9,937 nucleotides of DNA from Candidatus Caccousia avistercoris (lineage in GTDB: Bacteria; Bacillota; Clostridia; Oscillospirales; Acutalibacteraceae), in the NCBI GenBank assembly GCA_018715025.1, contig DVMK01000042.1, positions 1 through 9,937 on the forward strand, read 5' to 3'. The position numbers and the translations under genes are program-made. The notes below the pieces were generated by a model, which was not told the origin of the DNA, did no database searches, and was given only the letters and a program-made list of their open reading frames with translations. This document shows, in pieces, positions 7,085 through 9,937 of the stretch (its first letter is position 1; each line of letters begins with the position of its first letter).

Positions 7085-8610
7085 ACCGGCGGCCGCTGGG
7101 GCGAAAGGGCCCCCTTCTTCCCGCCTGCGGGGTGGGCACCACCCGCTTCCCCTCCCGGGATCTTCAGGACGAGGCAGGCTGGGAGCGATGCGCCCGGCTG
7201 CTGGCCTACGCGGTAAAGCAGGGCTGCTGCTGCGTGGACAACGCCTTCAGCTATGCGGACGGCCACAGCGGGGAAATCTGCGCCAGGCTGCTGCGCCTTG
7301 TCCCCCGGGAGGAGTTCTTCCTCTCTGTAAAATCCAACGCCCAGTCCGACCCTACGGCAGAAAGCGTGCTGCGCCGGGTGGAAAGCGGCCTGGAGCAGAT
7401 TGGGACGGAGTATTTTGATTTTCTGTACATGTGGTCTATTCTGGATGGGGAGCAGTACCGGGCCGTCATGGCGCCGGGCGGGCCCTACCAGGGCGCGCTG
7501 GAGGCCCTTCGCCGGGGCTGGGTGCGGCATCTGCTCTTTTCCAGCCACGCCCCGCCGCAGACCACCATGGAAATCCTGCGGGACAAAGCCTTCGAGGGCG
7601 TGCTTCTCTCTTACAACCTGCTGAATTTCCGGCAGATGGATCCGGTGCTGGAGTGCGCCCGGGCGCAGGGCCAGGGCGTGCTGGTGATGAACCCCCTGGG
7701 CGGCGGCATGATTCCCCAGAACGAGGATCTTTTCTCCGCCGCGCGCCTGCCGGGGGACGGCCCGGCGGCGGAGGCCGCCCTGCGGTTCGTCTACGCCCAC
7801 CCCCAGGTGTGCTGCGTGCTCGCCGGCGTCTCCCGCCGGGAGGACGTGGACCAGGCCCTGCGGGCGCTGGGCGGCCCGCCCGAGGGGGAGGCCCGGGCCG
7901 GGGAGCGGATCCGGGCGGCGGCGGGGGCCGTGGGGCAGGTTTCGGGCCTGTGCACCGGCTGCGGCTACTGCCTGCCCGCCTGCCCCAGGCAGCTTCCCAT
8001 CCCCGCCCTCATGCAGTCCTACAACATGAAGCTGCTGCGGCAGAAGCCAGAGCTGTACCGCCGCACCGACCCGGCGCTTCTGGAGCGGATTGCCGTCCTG
8101 CAGAAGCTGGTGCAGGGGTTTCAATGTCTGCCAGAGACGGCGGCCAACCCCTGCATTGCCTGCGGCCGGTGCTGCAAGGTCTGCACCCAGCGCCTTCCCA
8201 TTCCCGAAAGGATGGCGGAGCTGGCGGGCATGGTGCAGGCGGCGGGGGCCTCGTCCCAGGCCCACCGGGAACGGCTGGACCAGCTTCTGAACGGGCGCGG
8301 GTACCGGAAGGTGGCCATGTGGCCCGCCGCCGGGTACACGGCCTTCGTGTTCCGGGAATACCTGCGCTTTTTCGGGGAACCGCCCTTCCAGGTGGTTTTC
8401 CTCGACAGCTCCCCCGCCGCCCAGGGCGGTTCCCTGATGGGGCGCCCGGTGCTGCCCCCCTCCGCCATAGAGCAGGATCCCCCCGACTGCCTGCTGATTA
8501 CCAGCTACCGCTACCAGGAGGAGCTTCTGCAGGCCGCCAGGCCTTACCAGGCGCTGGGCGTCCCTGTTCTCTGCCTCCACCGCTCCGGCGACGTTCCCTG
8601 GGTTTTCTAA
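7081..8610 (+). CDS. Ferredoxin-type aldo/keto reductase fused to a C-terminal Rossmann-like domain
   Basis: 509-residue cytosolic oxidoreductase of the COG1453-like class. The AKR barrel fills about residues 1-270 (LGRKGPLLPACGVGTTRF at 6-23). Two 4Fe-4S motifs follow: C291-C294-C297-C301 (CTGCGYCLPACP) and C358-C361-C364-C368 (CIACGRCCKVC). Catalytic D53, Y58 and K84 are present (CVDNAFSYADG, then SVKS), but the usual His after the IDFYLLH-type strand is W118 (DFLYMWS). A further domain (about 406-509) has a Rossmann-like pattern: KVAMWPAAGYTAF, then VVFLDSSP, then PDCLLITS. It is not part of standard relatives and resembles sugar-nucleotide or methyltransferase accessory domains. The GTG start at 7081 lies in a GTGA overlap with no clear ribosome binding site, so translation is probably coupled. 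Context suggests reduction of an intermediate made by the radical SAM pair, or electron supply to them. The cofactor and substrate are inferred, not shown. Confidence 0.88.
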   Translation: MNRRPLGRKGPLLPACGVGTTRFPSRDLQDEAGWERCARLLAYAVKQGCCCVDNAFSYADGHSGEICARLLRLVPREEFFLSVKSNAQSDPTAESVLRRVESGLEQIGTEYFDFLYMWSILDGEQYRAVMAPGGPYQGALEALRRGWVRHLLFSSHAPPQTTMEILRDKAFEGVLLSYNLLNFRQMDPVLECARAQGQGVLVMNPLGGGMIPQNEDLFSAARLPGDGPAAEAALRFVYAHPQVCCVLAGVSRREDVDQALRALGGPPEGEARAGERIRAAAGAVGQVSGLCTGCGYCLPACPRQLPIPALMQSYNMKLLRQKPELYRRTDPALLERIAVLQKLVQGFQCLPETAANPCIACGRCCKVCTQRLPIPERMAELAGMVQAAGASSQAHRERLDQLLNGRGYRKVAMWPAAGYTAFVFREYLRFFGEPPFQVVFLDSSPAAQGGSLMGRPVLPPSAIEQDPPDCLLITSYRYQEELLQAARPYQALGVPVLCLHRSGDVPWVF

Positions 8611-8632
8611 GCGGCTTTTTCCGCAGATCCGA

Positions 8633-8666
8633 AAGGGAGGCGCGGCCCTTCCGCCGCGCCTCCCTT
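8633..8666. terminator. Intergenic hairpin between convergent genes, possible bidirectional terminator
   Basis: AAGGGAGGCGCGGC (8633-8646) pairs perfectly with GCCGCGCCTCCCTT (8653-8666), giving a 14-bp stem and a 6-base loop (CCTTCC). It lies between the reductase stop (8610) and the stop of the convergent peptidase gene (8693). There is no real T-run on either side (only TT rightward; TTTC leftward), so termination may be weak or Rho-assisted. It may also protect 3' ends. Confidence 0.5.
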
Positions 8667-8692
8667 CTGCGTCAATCCCTGAAAAATCCGAA

Positions 8693-9772
8693 TCAGCCCA
8701 CCACCTGCAGGTCCTTGGGGTAGGCGTTCAGCACCTGGCAGCCCGTCTCTGTCACCAGCACCAAATCCTCCACCCGCACGCCGAACCGGCCGGGCAGGTA
8801 GACGCCGGGTTCCACCGAAAACACCATGCCGGGCTCCGCCGTCACATGGCAGGAGGCGCTGTTGTCCGGCGGCTCGTGGCATTCCAGGCCGATGCCGTGG
8901 CCCAGGCGGTGGGTGAAGCAGGGGCCGTAGCCAGCCTTCTCTATGACGGCCCGGGCCGCCCGGTCAAACTCGCTCATGGGCAGGCCGGGGCGTATGACTG
9001 CCTCGGCCGCCAGGTTGGCTTCCTTCACCGCCTCGTACACCCGGCGCTGTTCCGGGGAAACCGAGCGGTAAAAAACGGTGCGGGTCATGTCGCACCAGTA
9101 CCGGGGAATGGGGATGAAAATATCGAAGGTGACGGAATCCCCCTCCTGCAGCACCGCAGAACCCGGGGCGTGGTGCGGATCGGCCCCGTTGGCCCCGAAG
9201 CACACCAGCTGGCCTTCCCCCCGGCCGGCCCCTGCCTGGCGGAACCGTTCCTCTACCAGAGCCGCCATCTCCGCCTCGGTGGCCCCCTCGTGCAGGGCCT
9301 GAACGGCGGCCTCCATCACCGCATCGTTTATGCGGGACGCCCGGCGCAGGGCCTCGATCTCCTCCGCGTCCTTGCGCATGCGGGCGTTGTCCACCGGGGC
9401 GCTGCCCAGCACCGGGGTTACGTCGCTCCGCTGCTCCAGCAGGCCGATGAGGAAACGGCTGGGCCAGCTTTTGTCCACACCCAGCTTACCGGGCTTCACC
9501 AGGGGGGCCAGGTCCCGCAGGGGGTTGTCGCTGTCCTTGTGCAGGAGCAGCTCCACCCCGGGGGCAGGCTCCAGGCTGAACAGCTCGTTGCCCAGCAGCA
9601 CCCGGCGGCCGCTGTCGTCCAGGTACAGGGCCAGCATCCGCTCCAGCGGCTCCACCCACACGCCGGTCAGGTAGTACACAGACGCGGTGGAGGTGACGAG
9701 AATCTGGTGCAGCCCCTCTTTTTCCATATTGGCGAGAACCCGCTGGATGCGGGCGTTTTGCATGTGAATCAT
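8693..9772 (-). CDS. M24-family metallopeptidase (Xaa-Pro aminopeptidase/dipeptidase type)
   Basis: Cytosolic dinuclear-metal peptidase that should cleave an N-terminal residue before proline. It has 359 residues, the normal length for bacterial PepQ/YpdF-type proteins. An N-terminal creatinase-like domain (about 1-130, with TSTASVYYLTGV) precedes the pita-bread catalytic domain. All five metal ligands are seen: D217 (TFDIF), D228 (WCDMTRT), H292 (GHGIGLECHE), E321 (SVEPGVY) and E335 (VRVEDLVLVT). The ATG read at 9772 is preferred, because the AAAGGAGG on the - strand (9789-9782) is 9 bases away; an earlier ATG at 9781 directly abuts that site with no spacing and cannot be initiated normally. 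The gene faces away from the glycan operon, with its own promoter at 9796-9824, and is probably a housekeeping peptide-recycling gene unrelated to it. The exact specificity (aminopeptidase P versus prolidase) is not settled by sequence. Confidence 0.92.
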   Translation of the reverse strand: MIHMQNARIQRVLANMEKEGLHQILVTSTASVYYLTGVWVEPLERMLALYLDDSGRRVLLGNELFSLEPAPGVELLLHKDSDNPLRDLAPLVKPGKLGVDKSWPSRFLIGLLEQRSDVTPVLGSAPVDNARMRKDAEEIEALRRASRINDAVMEAAVQALHEGATEAEMAALVEERFRQAGAGRGEGQLVCFGANGADPHHAPGSAVLQEGDSVTFDIFIPIPRYWCDMTRTVFYRSVSPEQRRVYEAVKEANLAAEAVIRPGLPMSEFDRAARAVIEKAGYGPCFTHRLGHGIGLECHEPPDNSASCHVTAEPGMVFSVEPGVYLPGRFGVRVEDLVLVTETGCQVLNAYPKDLQVVG

Positions 9773-9795
9773 GGCAAACATCCTCCTTTGGAAAT

Positions 9796-9824
9796 ATTAT
9801 ACCTCCCCTTCCTGCTCCGCGCAA
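9796..9824 (-). promoter_or_regulatory. Promoter of the M24 peptidase gene
   Basis: Read on the - strand, TTGCGC (9824-9819) and a perfect TATAAT (9801-9796) are separated by 17 bases. Transcription should begin near 9789, right at the ribosome binding site (9789-9782), giving a leader of about 17 bases to the ATG at 9772. The -35 box is weak (three of six consensus bases), the -10 is perfect. Confidence 0.6.
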
Positions 9825-9851
9825 TTCCCCGCCGGCTTTTTTGCAGAAATG

Positions 9852-9880
9852 TTGCCCTCCGCCCGCCGGAGGTATATAAT
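9852..9880 (+). promoter_or_regulatory. Divergent rightward promoter
   Basis: TTGCCC (9852-9857) and TATAAT (9875-9880) are separated by 17 bases on the + strand, a good sigma-A-type match. A start near 9887 would transcribe out of the right end of the window. It faces away from the peptidase promoter. Confidence 0.6.
9856..9872. repeat. Inverted repeat in the spacer of the rightward promoter
   Basis: CCTCCG (9856-9861) and CGGAGG (9867-9872) form a 6-bp inverted repeat with a 5-base centre, sitting between the -35 and -10 boxes of the rightward promoter and overlapping the last two bases of the -35. The position suits a repressor operator. No known binding motif is recognised, and a chance repeat in GC-rich DNA is possible. 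Confidence 0.3.
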
Positions 9881-9907
9881 TGAGAAGAACTTTGTAAGAG
9901 AGAGCGA

Positions 9908-9937
9908 ATGATAAAGTTTTCGTCCACCTTTTTCAAA
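9908..9937 (+). CDS. Possible start of a gene truncated at the window edge
   Basis: An ATG at 9908 opens a frame that runs to the last base (MIKFSSTFFK). It lies about 20 bases after the predicted start site of the rightward promoter. The only upstream purine run is AAGAGAGAG (9896-9904), a weak ribosome binding site. Ten codons are too few to name a product, and the true start may lie beyond the window. Confidence 0.35.
   Translation, partial: MIKFSSTFFK

Noticed and set aside
6838..8580. 580-codon open frame on the - strand opposite the aldo/keto reductase
   Set aside because: Such frames arise because GC-rich codons rarely give stops on the opposite strand. The + strand carries AKR and 4Fe-4S motifs; this one has none.
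5454..8610. RiPP (modified peptide) cluster idea based on the radical SAM genes
   Set aside because: The genes overlap end to end, leaving no room for a precursor peptide gene, and no peptide exporter or leader peptidase is nearby. The M24 enzyme on the other strand is not a leader peptidase.
9773..9781. ATG at 9781 as start of the M24 peptidase
   Set aside because: The AAAGGAGG site ends at 9782, leaving zero spacing. The ATG at 9772 has 9 bases of spacing.
9831..9842. GCCGGC followed by six T as a terminator
   Set aside because: The palindrome is only 6 bp with no loop and lies between divergent promoters, with no transcript expected to end there.
8846..9883. Open frame on the + strand opposite the M24 peptidase
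   Set aside because: All five metal ligands of M24 lie on the - strand; the + translation is shadow.

Overview
The window looks like a high-GC member of the Clostridia, probably a gut Oscillospiraceae/Ruminococcaceae-type anaerobe. This is inferred from strong AAGGAGG-type ribosome binding sites, an LplC-type sugar ABC permease with a Ser/Ala/Glu-linker lipoprotein partner and no ATPase beside it, ferredoxin-type and radical SAM enzymes, and GC-rich coding sequence with TTG and GTG starts. No rRNA, tRNA, CRISPR array or insertion sequence was seen.

Layout. (1) 1-2400: the end of a CUT1 carbohydrate/oligosaccharide ABC importer operon, comprising a 5'-truncated LplC/YtcP-like permease and an LplA/YtcQ-like substrate-binding lipoprotein, closed by a very strong intrinsic terminator (2362-2400). 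(2) 2501-8610: six genes on the + strand that are nearly all overlapping and surely one operon. They are a glucose-1-phosphate cytidylyltransferase (rfbF), two family 2 glycosyltransferases, two tandem paralogous radical SAM proteins with extra C-terminal cysteines, and a ferredoxin-type aldo/keto reductase carrying an added C-terminal Rossmann-like domain. (3) 8611-9937: a hairpin between convergent genes, an M24 metallopeptidase (Xaa-Pro peptidase type) on the - strand, and a divergent promoter pair. The rightward promoter leads into what may be the first codons of another gene at the window edge.

How the genes may work together. RfbF should make CDP-glucose. The usual next enzymes of the CDP-dideoxyhexose route (CDP-glucose 4,6-dehydratase RfbG, RfbH) are absent from the operon. 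In their place stand two radical SAM enzymes and an Fe-S aldo/keto reductase, beside two sugar transferases. The simplest reading is a surface-glycan or glycoconjugate pathway in which a sugar is radically modified and then reduced, and transferred by the two glycosyltransferases. The chemistry is not known from the sequence. This operon is the best candidate in the window for an undescribed system. The ABC importer and the M24 peptidase look like ordinary neighbours.
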